Assembly (NCBI GenBank): GCA_963691705.1
Contig: OY829545.1
Coordinates: 42,333,475 to 42,397,474, forward strand
DNA length: 64,000 nt
Reading direction: 5' to 3'
Origin: Viola odorata
Lineage: Eukaryota; Streptophyta; Magnoliopsida; Malpighiales; Violaceae
Under the pieces are notes generated by a model. That model was given only the letters and a program-made list of their open reading frames with translations, made no database searches and was not told the origin of the DNA. The stretch's first letter is position 1. Each line of letters opens with the position of its first letter. Below are positions 22,237-33,434 of the stretch, in pieces. Both the position numbers and the translations under genes were made by a program.

Positions 22237-23722
22237 GGGAAAACGCAAAATAAGGCACCTGTACGTTGGGGTTTCATTTTATTTGACACCTCTACCTTTT
22301 TCCGTCTTTAAATGGTACTCGTACTGAAATGTTTGATCACATTTGGTACTTGCGGCCGTTTTCGTCGCCACTTTACCGTTATGTAGCTTACGTGGCATGA
22401 CATGTCATCAAATATGATGACATGACATGCCACGTCAGCATTAGTTTAATATTTCTTCTCTTTGTTTATTTTCTTTTCTTTTATTTTCTTTTCTTTTCTT
22501 TTCTTTTATTTTATTTTCTTTCCTTTCCTTTTCTTTCTTTTTCTTTCTTTTTCTTTTCTTCTTTCTTTCTTTCCTTTCATTTCTTTTTTCTCTTTTCTTT
22601 CTTAAAAATGTCACAATCAATTCTCAATCCCTCACCTTCCTCAAACTTCAATTCGCCACTAAACCAAACCAACAAAAAACTCAAAATCGACCTTACTTCC
22701 ATTACAAAATAAATACCCGAACCACATCATCCGAAATCAAATCCAACCCGATCCATATCACCATCATCACCACTACTGTCGGTCACCAGCCTCCCCTCAC
22801 TCCGGCCAAATCCAATTAAATCCAACCCGATCCATATCACTATCTCATCACCACCATCGCTGCCATCACCACAACCACACCCAATTTGAATTAATCCTTA
22901 ATCCCAATTAATCCCCTGCGAAAAAAAACCAAAATCAAAGCACCACCGTCGGCGTCCGCAACCACCCATCGCCGCAGCCGCCACTGCCTCACGCCATCGT
23001 CATTGCCAACCCAACAAACCACCACCAGCCACCGCAACTAACCTCGCTACAGAAATCGCCTCCGCCAAATCGACGCACCCATCAAGCCACCTCGCTAGCA
23101 CCACCAAAATCACCAAATCCCGACTATCCGACCGTTCCATCACCAAATCCGACGAACCCCAAACCCAAACCCAGCCTCGCTCAACCACTGCCACAACCCG
23201 ACCCAACCTGCCTCCTCCGCCACATCGCCGCTGCCCAATTTTGCAGGAGGATTGGAGATTGATTTTGCAGTGGATGGTTTTAAAATTGCAGGGGATTTGA
23301 AAATAATTGATTTTGTAGAGAGGAATTGATTTTTGGTAGTGGTGGTGTTGGTGTTGGCAGGCAAGGGGTCGGGGAAGAAGAAGAGAGAAAGAAAGAAAGA
23401 AAAGAAAAAGAAAAAGAAAAGGAGGGAGAAAGAGAAGAAAGAGAAGAAGGAAAGAAAAAGAAAGAAAAAGAAAGAAAAGAAAAGAAAAGGAAAGAAAATA
23501 AAATAAAAAAAAGAAAGAAAAGAAATATTAAATAGCTGACGTTGTATGTCATGACATGTCATGCCACGTATGCTACATAACGGTAAAGTGGCGACGGAAA
23601 TGGCCTCAGGTACCAAATGTGATCAAACATTTCAGTACGAGTACCATTTAAAGACGAAAAAAGGTAGAAGTGTCAAATAAAATAAAATCCCAACATACAG
23701 GTGCCTTATTTTGCGTTTTCCC
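22237..23722. mobile_element. Non-autonomous Mutator-like element with 9-bp target duplication
   Basis: The left end GGGAAAACGCAAAATAAGGC and the right end, its inverted complement finishing GCGTTTTCCC, form inverted repeats of about 200 bp. These extend imperfectly through a CTTTT-rich tract on the left (22455-22600) and a GAAAA-rich tract on the right (23375-23525). TTAATATTT flanks both ends (22228-22236 and 23723-23731), a 9-bp target duplication typical of Mutator-like elements. No transposase is encoded. The interior 22610-23300 is C-rich/A-rich unique-looking DNA that could be captured host sequence. An internal palindrome, GACATGTCATCAAATATGATGACATG-like, lies at about 22396-22430. 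Confidence 0.85.
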
Positions 23723-23731
23723 TTAATATTT

Positions 23732-24239
23732 CGAGACCCGAATACCTCAAAAATTTTAGAGTATTTTTCTAAAAAAAAAATAATAATAATTGGAAAGGAA
23801 TGACAACGGATTGTGGCGGCTTTCTTGTGCAATGTAGATGAATAGTCACCTCAATTAGTAGTTTTGGGTATATCCCAAAAGGATCGTGTCAGTTGATGAA
23901 ACGATTCAATTAAGCGCCTTTAAATGAAAAATGTAGATTATTATATAACTTTTCTTGTTTTAATAAAAAGAAAGGTAATTGCCTTAAATTACTAATTGAA
24001 AAAACAACGTTACTATGAATAAAATAAAACTCCCCAAAAAGCACTTGCATTCGTTTGCAAAAACTCCTTAATTCGGTGAATTTTAAAATATGTTCGCCAT
24101 TAAAAGATAACGGTCGACCTATATATAATTTTTCTTAAACTGGTTATGAACATTTTAAGTTAACTATAAAATTGTAAAAAAAAATGGTAAAGTAAAGAGA
24201 ACGGCGAAATAAATTTAGGGATTCAAAATAGGGATTTGT
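23732..24239. other. Intergenic, upstream of NF-YC
   Basis: AT-rich sequence with no supported gene. It probably includes the NF-YC promoter; no single TATA box stands out. Confidence 0.4.
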
Positions 24240-26397
24240 CCCAATTCCCTAAAACAGACTCTCTCAGTGTCTCTCCATACTCAAATCCACAGATGGCAGA
24301 TTTTCTCCCCGCTTGAATCCACTTGGATCTTGATCCCTGGCCGACACTTGAAGTTGAATCCTTTACCCAAGTGCTTCTCTTCAACTCCTCAACCCAATCG
24401 TTTCTTCAACTTCTCTACAACAATCTAGTTTTAAGGTATGGTTGCGTGGTTAATTTTCAAGTTGAAGGATTGTTGGTGAAGATGCTATCAGTTCTTTTAT
24501 CGGTCTTATCTGGGCTATTTATGTTCCTCTTTGTTCGAATAAGCACGTATGATCAATCGAGACTTCAGAAAGCATGCTTGTAGAGGGCTCTAATGGGTTT
24601 TGCTTGTTCAAATGATGGGTAACTGGAGGTTAATTGCAGATATTTGCTTCAAAATTGAGAGAGAATTCTTAAGACGAATTTCAACTGTTAATGATTTTAT
24701 CATCCTTTCATTTGTTGCGTTGGCCAGCTTGTGTTATAAAATTAAATGCAGACATCAGAGTGAATTTTGGGTAGCTTAGGTTCAATCTTGATTCTTAGCT
24801 ATAAAATGATTTTCTCTCGCAAGTAATTGGATTCAGTTCTAGGTTGATATGCTTATACTTGAAATCCTTGTACTGCAAGCTCAAAAATTTCACTATCAAG
24901 CTTGAAATGATTTTCTTTTGCCAGTAACTATATTTCAGTAGTTTAATTGACTCATAACTGAACTTTATACTCCTTAAGTTCAAAGTCCTCATTCTCAAGT
25001 ATGAGATGATTTTCTTTCGCAACTTATTGGATTTCATTTTTCTAGTCTATGCTGGTGCCAACAGTTAATAAATAGAAATTATTGGATAATTTGTTCTCGT
25101 AGTTATGGAATAAGAAGGTTTACACTGTGCATTTGGACAACGTATGAATAAATCAGATTATGCAAGTCACACCTTTAATGAAGTGTTTGGCTCTTTGTTG
25201 AATGTACCTGAAACTCCCCAAAAATTTTAGAGTTTGTTTCGCCCTTGATTGTACAAAATCTTGAGGAGTTTTGGATGATCTTACTTGGCCTTCTGATATA
25301 GCTTGAGAATTAGAATTAATTAATGAAACTGTAAAGGTGATGATTTTCTTGTTTACTGATTCAAGGGTTTGGTAATAGGACATCAACTGGCCATGTAGGA
25401 ACCTTTTCCTTGAAAAAGGAAAATCTCCTTTAGAAGGAATCTAGAACATAAGTCTAGTAGGGGAAGGAGCAGGCAGAGGATACCTATGGAGTCATTACCC
25501 ATTAGCACTCATGTAGGAGCTTTACACTTATTGTGACAATCGAAAATGATAAGGAAAGGAGAAGTAAATCCACTTATGAGAGGAAGGGAAGGGAAGGAAA
25601 GCTAATTTAATTTATTTCCTTCACATGGATGTCAGTTTAGAAATCAAAGGAAATTAACTTATTGTTTGTTTGATACAATAAGTGGTCTACTGTAGTTAGC
25701 TAGTGAAGTTTTGAAAGATGTTTCCATATGGGTAAAGAATACATGAGTCAATGTTTTGATCCCTTCTGTTTTCTCTCACTTACGGGAGTAAAATATTTTC
25801 AACTTATGAGGGGAGTTATGTATCTTCCTCCGTTCTATTTCTTCTTTCCATTTTGATGTTTGTACCCAGTACAAAGGCATCTAATAGACTACCTCTCCTT
25901 TTCTTTCCTACTGTTTCGCTCAATTGATAATAAGCGATATGCATATGTGTTCAATGGACAGCGTTAAGCATATGAAGCATGCACACATGACCTATTGTTA
26001 TATTGGGGCCTTACTAGAACATAGGAATTGATTATGGAATGGAATAAATGATGGTCTGATTTTACAATGTGGCATGGGCAGTAGAAAAACGCAAATATTT
26101 CATGGAGGAATCGACAAATATTGTAAAATTTGTGCTATTTGGAAAAAATAGTTTGATCAGTTGATGACCCTTTAAGATCTAATAACTGTAATATGATCTT
26201 CTCATTTTTCTTTTTCCTTCATGTACTGATTCCGATCCAGAAACTTCCAAATTTTGGAAATCTGAAGCATTTACAATCCAGTTCCAGCTTCTGCTTGCTA
26301 GGTGGATGTGAATCTTTGAACGTATTCTTTAATATTTTTTGAACTCATTTAAGATTATGCTGATCCCATATACTGGTTTTGTGATTAACTTTTGTAG
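24240..26397 (+). other. NF-YC: NF-YC 5' untranslated exon and leader intron
   Basis: A pyrimidine-rich leader (CTCTCTCAGTGTCTCTCC, about 24255) ends at the donor AAG|GTATGG at 24435/24436. The acceptor is TTTTGTAG|TATTCTG at 26397/26398, only 56 bp before the start codon. This gives an intron of about 1.96 kb in the 5' leader. An intron just upstream of an intron-less coding region is common for plant NF-YC genes. The transcription start is only estimated. Confidence 0.65.
24795..25045. repeat. Degenerate ~102-bp tandem repeat in the NF-YC leader intron
   Basis: The phrase AAATGATTTTCTYTYGCAAG with a following ATTGGATTTCA-like end recurs at about 24803, 24905 and 25007, so there are two full periods and part of a third. 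Confidence 0.6.
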
Positions 26398-26453
26398 TAT
26401 TCTGTTGAAGAATAAAAGAAACGAGGACAGAAGGGACCCATTTTGAACTGCCC

Positions 26454-27251
26454 ATGGATCAAGCAGAGCAGATGCAGCAGCAACAGCCTGTCATGGGTGT
26501 GGTAGCAGGTGCTGGCCAGATGGCATATACTACTACGCCCTACCAAACTGCTGCAATGGCTTCTGGAACTCCTGCTGTGACAATTCCTTCCCCATCTCAA
26601 CCGCCAACTGCTTTCTCTAATTCTCCCCACCAGCTTACCTATCAACAGGCCCAGCACTTCCATCAGCAGCAGCAGCAGCATCAGCAGCAACAACTCCAAA
26701 TGTTCTGGACCAATCAAATGCAAGAAATTGAGCAGACATCAGACTTCAAGAACCACAGCCTTCCACTTGCTCGTATTAAGAAAATAATGAAAGCGGATGA
26801 AGATGTGCGAATGATTTCTGCTGAGGCTCCTGTCATTTTTGCAAAGGCCTGTGAAATGTTCATCTTGGAGCTCACTCTGCGGTCCTGGATCCACACAGAG
26901 GAGAACAAAAGGAGGACACTACAGAAGAATGATATCGCCGCAGCCATTTCAAGGACTGATGTTTTTGATTTCTTGGTTGACATAATTCCAAGAGATGAGT
27001 TGAAAGAGGAGGGGCTTGGGGTGACAAAGGCGACCATTCCCGTGGTTGGTTCTCCTTCTGATATTCCCTACTATTATGTCCCACCACACCTTCCTGCGGG
27101 ACCTCCAGGGATGATCATGGGGAAGCCAGTTGATCAAGCTGCTGTATATGGAGGGCAGCAGCCTCGACCACCAATGGCGCTCATGCCATGGCCGCAGACT
27201 CAACAACAGCAACAGCAACAGCAACAATCTAAACATCAGAGTGATACTTAG
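26454..27251 (+). CDS. NF-YC: Nuclear transcription factor Y subunit C
   Basis: An intact 265-residue protein. NF-YC pairs with NF-YB through histone folds; the dimer then recruits NF-YA to bind CCAAT boxes, or CO-like proteins, in the nucleus. The N-terminus is Gln-rich ([10 protein letters not shown] at 71-80). The conserved segment, about residues 85-185, contains [76 protein letters not shown] and [16 protein letters not shown], a complete H2A-like fold. The C-terminus is Pro/Met-rich and ends in a polyglutamine run. The start is the first ATG after the splice acceptor at 26397. The coding region has no intron, usual for plant NF-YC. Length and domain order are normal, so it should be functional. 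Which NF-YC paralogue it is cannot be decided here. Confidence 0.97.
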   Translation: MDQAEQMQQQQPVMGVVAGAGQMAYTTTPYQTAAMASGTPAVTIPSPSQPPTAFSNSPHQLTYQQAQHFHQQQQQHQQQQLQMFWTNQMQEIEQTSDFKNHSLPLARIKKIMKADEDVRMISAEAPVIFAKACEMFILELTLRSWIHTEENKRRTLQKNDIAAAISRTDVFDFLVDIIPRDELKEEGLGVTKATIPVVGSPSDIPYYYVPPHLPAGPPGMIMGKPVDQAAVYGGQQPRPPMALMPWPQTQQQQQQQQQSKHQSDT

Positions 27252-27524
27252 ATGCCTTATTGTGCAATCTAGTATGCTGCATGCCTATATCAGCATAGAG
27301 CATAATTGTGGGAGAAAGAAATTTAGCAGTTCCTTAATCTGTGTAGTGTAGTGTTAGTACCTAGTAGGGTAGTGTGAAACGAAAAATGATTTCAGTTAAA
27401 GAAGCGGATCGGTGTGTGTGATTGTATTTATCATTCTGGAAAAAAATTGTGCTTGTGTAGTAGACCTCTTATTATCTGATGCAGTGTGAAGAAACGCATT
27501 GAAATTGCAGTTGGAGTCATTGTT

Positions 27525-27608
27525 CTTATAGTTTCTCATCAATAGTGTGGAGGACATGCATAATTTCTTATAGTTTCTCATCAATAGTGTGGAGGACATG
27601 CATAATTT
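27525..27608. repeat. Exact 42-bp tandem duplication downstream of NF-YC
   Basis: Two copies of a 42-bp unit starting CTTATAGTTTCTCATC, at 27525 and 27567. They may lie in the 3' untranslated region or just after it. Confidence 0.85.
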
Positions 27609-27715
27609 CCCTTGCTCGCACCGACGTTGGTTTTTTTAATAGACGTAATCCGAACATGGATTAGTCCCAAACTTGGATTAGTCGTTAGCATCGTATCGAC
27701 TTGGAATGCAATGTT

Positions 27716-27765
27716 TTTAAACAAGTTTTTAAACAAGTTTTTAAACAAGTTTTTAAACAATGTTC
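27716..27765. repeat. Short tandem repeat AAACAAGTTTTT
   Basis: About four copies of the 12-bp unit between the NF-YC and SKP1-like genes. Confidence 0.8.
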
Positions 27766-27992
27766 CTGCAAATCATAAATAATCTATGTTTTTAGTCATC
27801 AACGCACAATAGACACCATTTATCTTACGCATGATACCAACAACAAAAGAAGATTAGAACAGAAAAGATCCCAAAATACCATTGACATCATCCAAACCCT
27901 AAATCCGATTTCCATCCTCTAAATCCAGATGTTTAACATAACCCAGCAAAACAAAACAAAAAAAATCCTAATCAAACCAAACACGGAAAACC

Positions 27993-28499
27993 CTAATCAT
28001 CTGGATCAACACCTTCAAAAGCCCATTCATTCTCTGCCCCAATACTAGCCTCCTCTTCATCGGTAAAATCCTTCTCAATCCCAAAAAACTTCCTCACATA
28101 CTCCACGCTCTTGTTCTTAATCCGATTAGCCACCGCTAGAGTAAGCAAATCCAGCAAGTACTTAATATTCAGATAATTAGCCGCCAGTATCATCTCCTTA
28201 AGCTCATCGTCGCTCTTTTCCTTCAAGAACGCATCATTAAACTTCCTCTTCTCATCTTCCAGGGCAGATCCCGAGCGGAACTCGAGTTCTTTCTTGCAAT
28301 AGTCGATCACGTCGGCTAGCGGCTTGGATGACACGTTGGGGAGCGGGACGATGGAGTCGTTTGATGGGTTTTCCTCGAAGAACGATTTGATGGTTACGAA
28401 CTCCATGGCGATGGCCTCTTCCACCTCGAAGATCTGCTCGTCGGCGGTCTTGAGAGAGATTTTCTTGGTGGATTGGGAGGGATCTGACGAGGTCGCCAT
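27993..28499 (-). CDS. SKP1-like: SKP1-like protein (SCF ubiquitin ligase adaptor)
   Basis: A 168-residue protein starting MATSSDPSQSTKKISLKT at 28499. An upstream in-frame ATG would add 24 residues unlike the family, so the internal start is chosen. SKP1 links F-box proteins to CUL1 in SCF E3 ligases. The N-terminal POZ-like fold (FEVEEAIAMEF, IVPLPNVSSKPLADVIDYCKK) and the C-terminal F-box-binding helices (EMILAANYLNIKYLLDL, VRKFFGIEKDFTDEEEA, ENEWAFE) are present. Unusual points are the extra acidic tail GVDPDD after the normally terminal WAFE, a divergent middle loop, and no intron. The gene converges with NF-YC, with stop codons about 740 bp apart. It is probably a functional diverged ASK-type paralogue. 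Confidence 0.92.
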   Translation of the reverse strand: MATSSDPSQSTKKISLKTADEQIFEVEEAIAMEFVTIKSFFEENPSNDSIVPLPNVSSKPLADVIDYCKKELEFRSGSALEDEKRKFNDAFLKEKSDDELKEMILAANYLNIKYLLDLLTLAVANRIKNKSVEYVRKFFGIEKDFTDEEEASIGAENEWAFEGVDPDD

Positions 28500-28735
28500 G
28501 TCGCCGGCTTCTTCACAGTGGAATGAAAATAATATATAGATTGAATTTTGAAAAGTAACAGTAGAGGACAATCAGGTCAATGGTTTATTTTTATTTTTTA
28601 TAGAGGGTTCTTCTCTAATGGTCGAAAATGACCCTGCTTGCTTTTGAGTGCCACGGACGGATTAGCAATTTCATGGTTAATTTCTTTTATAAAAAAAAGT
28701 GGGTTTGGAATACATATACAAATTTCTCTCAAATA

Positions 28736-28890
28736 TACTCCCTCCGCACCTATTTAATTGTCATTGAGCTATCAAATTTTCGGTCCCAATTACTTATCAT
28801 TTTAATGACAACAAAGCCTATCTCGTATGTCAATTACAAAACACACTTTTATCTTGACTCATAATTACCACTTCTACCCATTTTAAAATT
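28736..28890. repeat. Stowaway-like terminal sequence
   Basis: TACTCCCTCCGCACCTATTTAATTGTC closely matches the conserved end of plant Stowaway MITEs (shown here only in part: CTCCCTCCG...TAATTGTC). No opposite terminal repeat is found nearby, so this is a truncated copy or one end only. Confidence 0.5.
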
Positions 28891-30560
28891 TTCTCTGCCA
28901 CTAAATTGCTTGATGCGAGTGAGGCGAAATGGATTTGAAAGGGAGTTTGAATTTCATTTTGTGTGGGAATTTAAATTTTTTTGAGCGTTCTTCTCTTTCT
29001 CCTGTTAATTTTCAGCCACAAATTTCTTCATTTTTTTCTCTGTTTCCTTTCTTATTTTTCTATTTAATTTCTCCGAAATTAGGGTTTCGTAACTTCCACC
29101 GATTCTGATTGAACTCTAATTGTAGTGGTTTCTACCACTAGTTCTCTTGCAATTTCGAATGGTATGCTATTGATTTTGGTGTGAATCATTCGATTATTGC
29201 AGGAGACAACTTTGGAGAGGAAAGGAGTAGAAGGAGGAGAATTAGGCATGGTCCTGGGCATATTTGCAGCAATCGGATTCTTGGTTGTCTTTCTGGACCA
29301 AGACGGTGAAGTCGTCTTTCTTGGCCAAGACAGATTTGATTGGCCAATCCATCACCTCGAGAAATATACGGAGCAAACAATGGATCAAAAGCGTTAACAG
29401 ATGATTTTCATGCCCTAACGATTGGAGGCGTCAATCACGGACGGATTGGAGATGCGCCCCTGCTGTTTGGATTCAATAAGATTCTTCTGTGAGGATGAGA
29501 GCAATTCAAATACAATTTAAATTTGATTAGGATTTTATTTCCTTTAATTCTGCACTTAGCTATTTTCTAGGAAGTGTTTATACTCTCCTTAGGGTTTTAG
29601 ATGGGGGTCTGCCGACTGCTGGTTTGAATCTCCTCTCTAGTTTTCTATCGCCATTTTTCATTATACATTCTGCTCCTTCGGCAACGAAGGATTTTTAATT
29701 TTCTCAATAATTGCTATTTTGCTTTCAATTATGAGTATGAGTAGCTAAGTACATCCTTCTTAGTAGAGGCATCTAAAGCATGAGCATGAATATGCATGAG
29801 ACCTAATCGAACCTATTAATCTTTAAATCTGCATTTAATCGATCTCTTGAGTATTACTAATGTATTTTCTATTTGATATTAGACCTGATCAATCTAGGAT
29901 TGGATAGATCACGTAACAGTCATTCCTCCTGGACATAGATTATTGACCAAGTGGATCGAAGTAAACATCTACGCGCTAGCGGAACGTCCGCGAAACGGTA
30001 GGAGGGAAGGTTAATCATACCCAGTCCCGATTGACGCCCAAGGATACTAGTCTGGAGTTGTCTTCCCCTAGTCGTTCATCAGCCAATTCAGTAAACCCTT
30101 TAACCAGCAAGGTGCTGGTTGGTTAGGCATCATCTCTAAGCGTACTTGAGGTGGTATTGATACAGGAGGGAAGGAGGGATCATAAGCGTACCTTGATCCT
30201 ATAGCAACTCTGTAGATTGAAGATGAATACACTTGCATCGATGATTGTATCTCATGTCTCATAGCTACTAGCCTCTACTAGGAATCTCTCTCCTATTTGA
30301 TTTCTATTTTTGAATCTGCCGTCTTGACCAAGAACATCATTCTTGGCCAAGACACCTACTTGCTTTATTTACTTTTTCCATTTTAGTTTTAATACAAAAC
30401 CCCCAATTTTACCTAAGTGTTATTTCAATCATTACAAGTTCTCACAAAAGTCATACCATAGCTCCCCGTGGATCGAACCTCTTACCGCTATTTACAATTC
30501 ATTTGTTCTTAGTAGCAAGTTGTAATTTATATTTATTTTTGACGGATTCGACACCCAGTC
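28891..30560. repeat. Degenerate retrotransposon-derived block, no gene supported
   Basis: The text resembles long untranslated or LTR-derived repeats of plants: ATGAGTAGCTAAGTACATCC near 29724, and CTCCCCGTGGATCGAACC then GACGGATTCGACACCC at 30462-30560. No polyprotein motif is found in any frame. The family is not assigned. Confidence 0.35.
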
Positions 30561-30569
30561 AGATTCAAA

Positions 30570-31463
30570 TGGAGAGCATGCATTATTGGGCAAATTCTCA
30601 ATTCGACAGTTTGGTGGAATACGATGATTCCATGAACTAGTTCTTGAAAGATTCAGTTGGAGTTAGCGAGGAGGCAGAGAATGTAGTTGTCGAGGATTCT
30701 GGAGAAGAGACAAATGATGATGTTGTTGATGGTTTTGAAGATGTGGCGGAGAATATGATTATTGCTGATACGTTTGATAGTGATAAGTGGACGGACTCGA
30801 TTGTAAATGATGAGAAAGAAGAGGTTGTATCCGTTGCAGCGAACAAGGTAAATGAAAATAATGTTGTTGATGGTTTGGAAGATGAGGCAAAGAATATGAT
30901 TGTGATGATACATTTGATAGTGATAAGTAGATGGCCTCGGTTGCAGCAGTTGAGGAAGAAGAGGTTGCATCCGTTGCATCGAAGAGGGTAGATGAAAATA
31001 ATCAATAGTGGCATAATTTTCCACTAGATTTCGATTTGAATGAGCCTAATACTGAAGACCTTTTATGGGAAACCAAGTACAAGGGAGAATATGATCTCAA
31101 CAAGCTGCCAATAGCATGTATGCTCAATTTTGATCACACTTCCATGGAGCACTGCTTCATTGAGATGTTGAGAGAAAGAGATTTTGATCTCAACAAGCTG
31201 CCAATAGCAAGTATGCTCAATTTCGATCACCCTTCCATGGAGCACTGCTTCATTGACAATAATGAACAATGTGTAATTTTCCACTAAATTTTGATTTGAA
31301 TGAGCCCTATACCGAGGACCTTTCGTGGGCAACCAAGTACAAGGGAGAAAGAGATTTTGATCTCAACAAGCTGCCAATAAAAGGTATGCTTAATTTCGAT
31401 CAGCATTTCAAGGAGCACTGCTTCATTAAGATGTTGTGCATCTATCTTCCACAATACTACTAG
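30570..31463 (+). pseudogene. Broken ORF with three repeats bearing DLN-x-x-P motifs
   Basis: An acidic segment (30644-30930, EEAENVVVEDSGEETNDD) loses frame near 30900. It is followed by a run of three imperfect repeats of about 115 bp, each opening with DLNKLP and ending in HCFI, at about 31096, 31186 and 31356. Two more start with FDLNEP (31029 and 31290). DLNxxP is the EAR repression motif of plant transcriptional repressors. The repeats sit in different frames and are interrupted by TAA/TAG codons. An AATAAA lies near 31600. No known gene family was recognised. Confidence 0.4.
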
Positions 31464-31619
31464 TAAATTATCAGAAATTAGTGTTGTTGTTTTTTGTAGT
31501 TTTTTATGGAAACTAGATTGTAAGGTATGTTGTACGATACGAGATTGGAATCCAGTTGATGTAATTATTATCAATGTCCTAGTTGGATCATATCAGAAAT
31601 AAAATGTTTTGCCATTTCA

Positions 31620-31800
31620 CATTGTTAGATGAGTTGTGTTATAATCAATGGTTCTCTGGTTTCAATTTTGGTTTTGATAATTTTACCTCCTAGGTTTGAA
31701 AGTTTTGCATCATAGGTTTAGTCATTTTACCTCTTATGTTTGACAGTTTTGCATCCTAGGTTTGGTCATTTTGCCTCTTGAGTTTGAAAGGCCATATTGG
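31620..31800. repeat. Tandem repeat of ~45 bp (TTTTRCATCMTAGGTTTRGTCATTTT)
   Basis: About three imperfect units built from AGGTTTGGTCATTTTGCCTC and AAGTTTTGCATCATAGG occur in succession. Confidence 0.55.
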
Positions 31801-32077
31801 CAAAAACTGGTATAAATTTAGGCCTAATTCCAATCTCCCAAAACTTGGAAATTTAGCAAAACAACTAATTAATCTTGGTTAAATTAACCTTGAAAGTAAT
31901 TAAAAACAAAGCTAAAATTCAACTTGAAATCATTAGTAGAAATTAAACACAAAAATAATACCAAACTGTCTGGCAATATGGATTAGAAATTAAACACACA
32001 AATAATACCAAACTGAAGATGGAAATATCAACAAACTAAACAACTAAACTTAAAAGGAAACAAATAAAAGACCTAAC

Positions 32078-32443
32078 TTAATCATCATTTGGAATGGTTG
32101 TCACCCCATTCACAAGCCTATTAAGATCCTCAACTGCAGACCTCATAGTGACCATGGCCATCTGTAGAACAGACCTCTTCTACTCCATGTGAGTTATAGC
32201 TCCTGCGAGATGGAAGAGGCAAACACTAATGGCATCCACTGCAGCAATTGCTCCACCCCCTCCTTCATCTTCATCCCAAATCCTCTCATTTATCTGCATT
32301 AGTTGCTCACATCGAGCCTCCAAACACTCAAGCCCTTCAGTTGTTTGTTGTATTTTGGTTTTAAAGTCAGCAATGTCATCCTAGAGATGACCACGGACAG
32401 TCCCAACAGACCGGAGGAGAGATTGCTTGTCCCTTGGATCCAT
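32078..32443 (-). pseudogene. Small helical protein remnant, two stops
   Basis: A frame of 122 codons from 32443 starts MDPRDKQSLLRSVG and contains EGLECLEARCEQLMQINERI and a GGGG turn. It is broken by TAG codons after RGHL and after ITHME, and ends LVNGVTTIPNDD. It is helical and probably a coiled coil. It may belong with the mariner remnant to its right, but no family is recognised. Confidence 0.4.
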
Positions 32444-33434
32444 TATCTAAATCTGTGTAAATTTCAAGCCAAAAAAAGCAAAATTATCTTGTTAAAAGAA
32501 GGAGAAATAAGGTAAGCAAAGGAAAAAAGATAAAATAATTTACCAAGAAAGAATATATTGGGAGCAATTTAAAGAGGTAAGGGTAGAGATAGAGATAAGA
32601 GTTATATAAAGACCTGTTTGCATAGGAATTTGCACAAAGAAACGTATGAAATGGTGCATGGGTTGGGAAAGTAAAAGGCTGGCCATGACTACATATGTTG
32701 CAGAAAATAGGGTTTTGATGAGTGGCAAGAGAATCTCGAAAGTTGCTGTTGTTTAAGCTTTGTAGACTACATAATTTGATACAGCTAAGAGCATGCCAAA
32801 CAACATATAATACCAATGACTACATCCAAATCCATGAACATCTAAACCCTACGTCCAAACAACATATAATGAAAATTCTCCACTAAATACACAAACAATC
32901 GAAAATGTTTTACAAGAATGTAGTTTAATTATATGGATCAATATTACACTAGTTTCTCTACTAATATCCAAAAAGAAGATCATACTCTGTCTACTAATCT
33001 TTAAATTTCCATTTCACAAACTCTAACAGACAAAGTTTGATCTACCCTACCAACTATGAATTTACTTCCAAAAAGATGCTATAAGGTATTCTATGAATCC
33101 AAATGAAGGCCTAAGATCATAACCCAAAAAATGAATGGCAGAGTTACCAGTACCAATCCAAAGGAACCTACAACTATTGCCAATTCCAGTGGCCAAAAAG
33201 GAGTTTTCCTATCATTCAAATTTCATCTTTAATCTTCCTCATGTAAAAACCTGAAACACAGTAGAGTATACATAGTTAATAGAAGCCTTGATGATCAGTT
33301 AATCCAGTATATAAGAATGGACAGAACAACAAACTGAAACTTACATTTCATTGAGGAAGATGAGAAATTGCAGTTGCAATAAGTAGTGAATCACATGGCA
33401 GCCTTGATAGAAGAGTGCCTTACCTTTCCATATG

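Noticed and set aside
22422..22712. Open frame rich in Phe/Leu/Ser in the Mutator-like element
   Set aside because: It is the translation of a CTTTT-rich simple tract and has no family features.
23140..23616. Long Phe/Ser-rich frame and a Lys/Glu-rich frame opposite to it
   Set aside because: Both come from the GAAAA/CTTTT tract in the right inverted repeat.
26385..27236. Several open frames on the minus strand over NF-YC
   Set aside because: They are shadows of a strongly conserved coding region and repeat-coded Leu runs opposite CAG codons.
28500..28571. Upstream in-frame start giving 24 more residues for the SKP1-like protein
   Set aside because: The added residues do not resemble SKP1 and the internal ATG fits the family N-terminus.
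29079..30525. Several short frames in the 29-30.5 kb block
   Set aside because: None shows a domain or codon pattern, and the DNA has the look of untranslated retrotransposon sequence.
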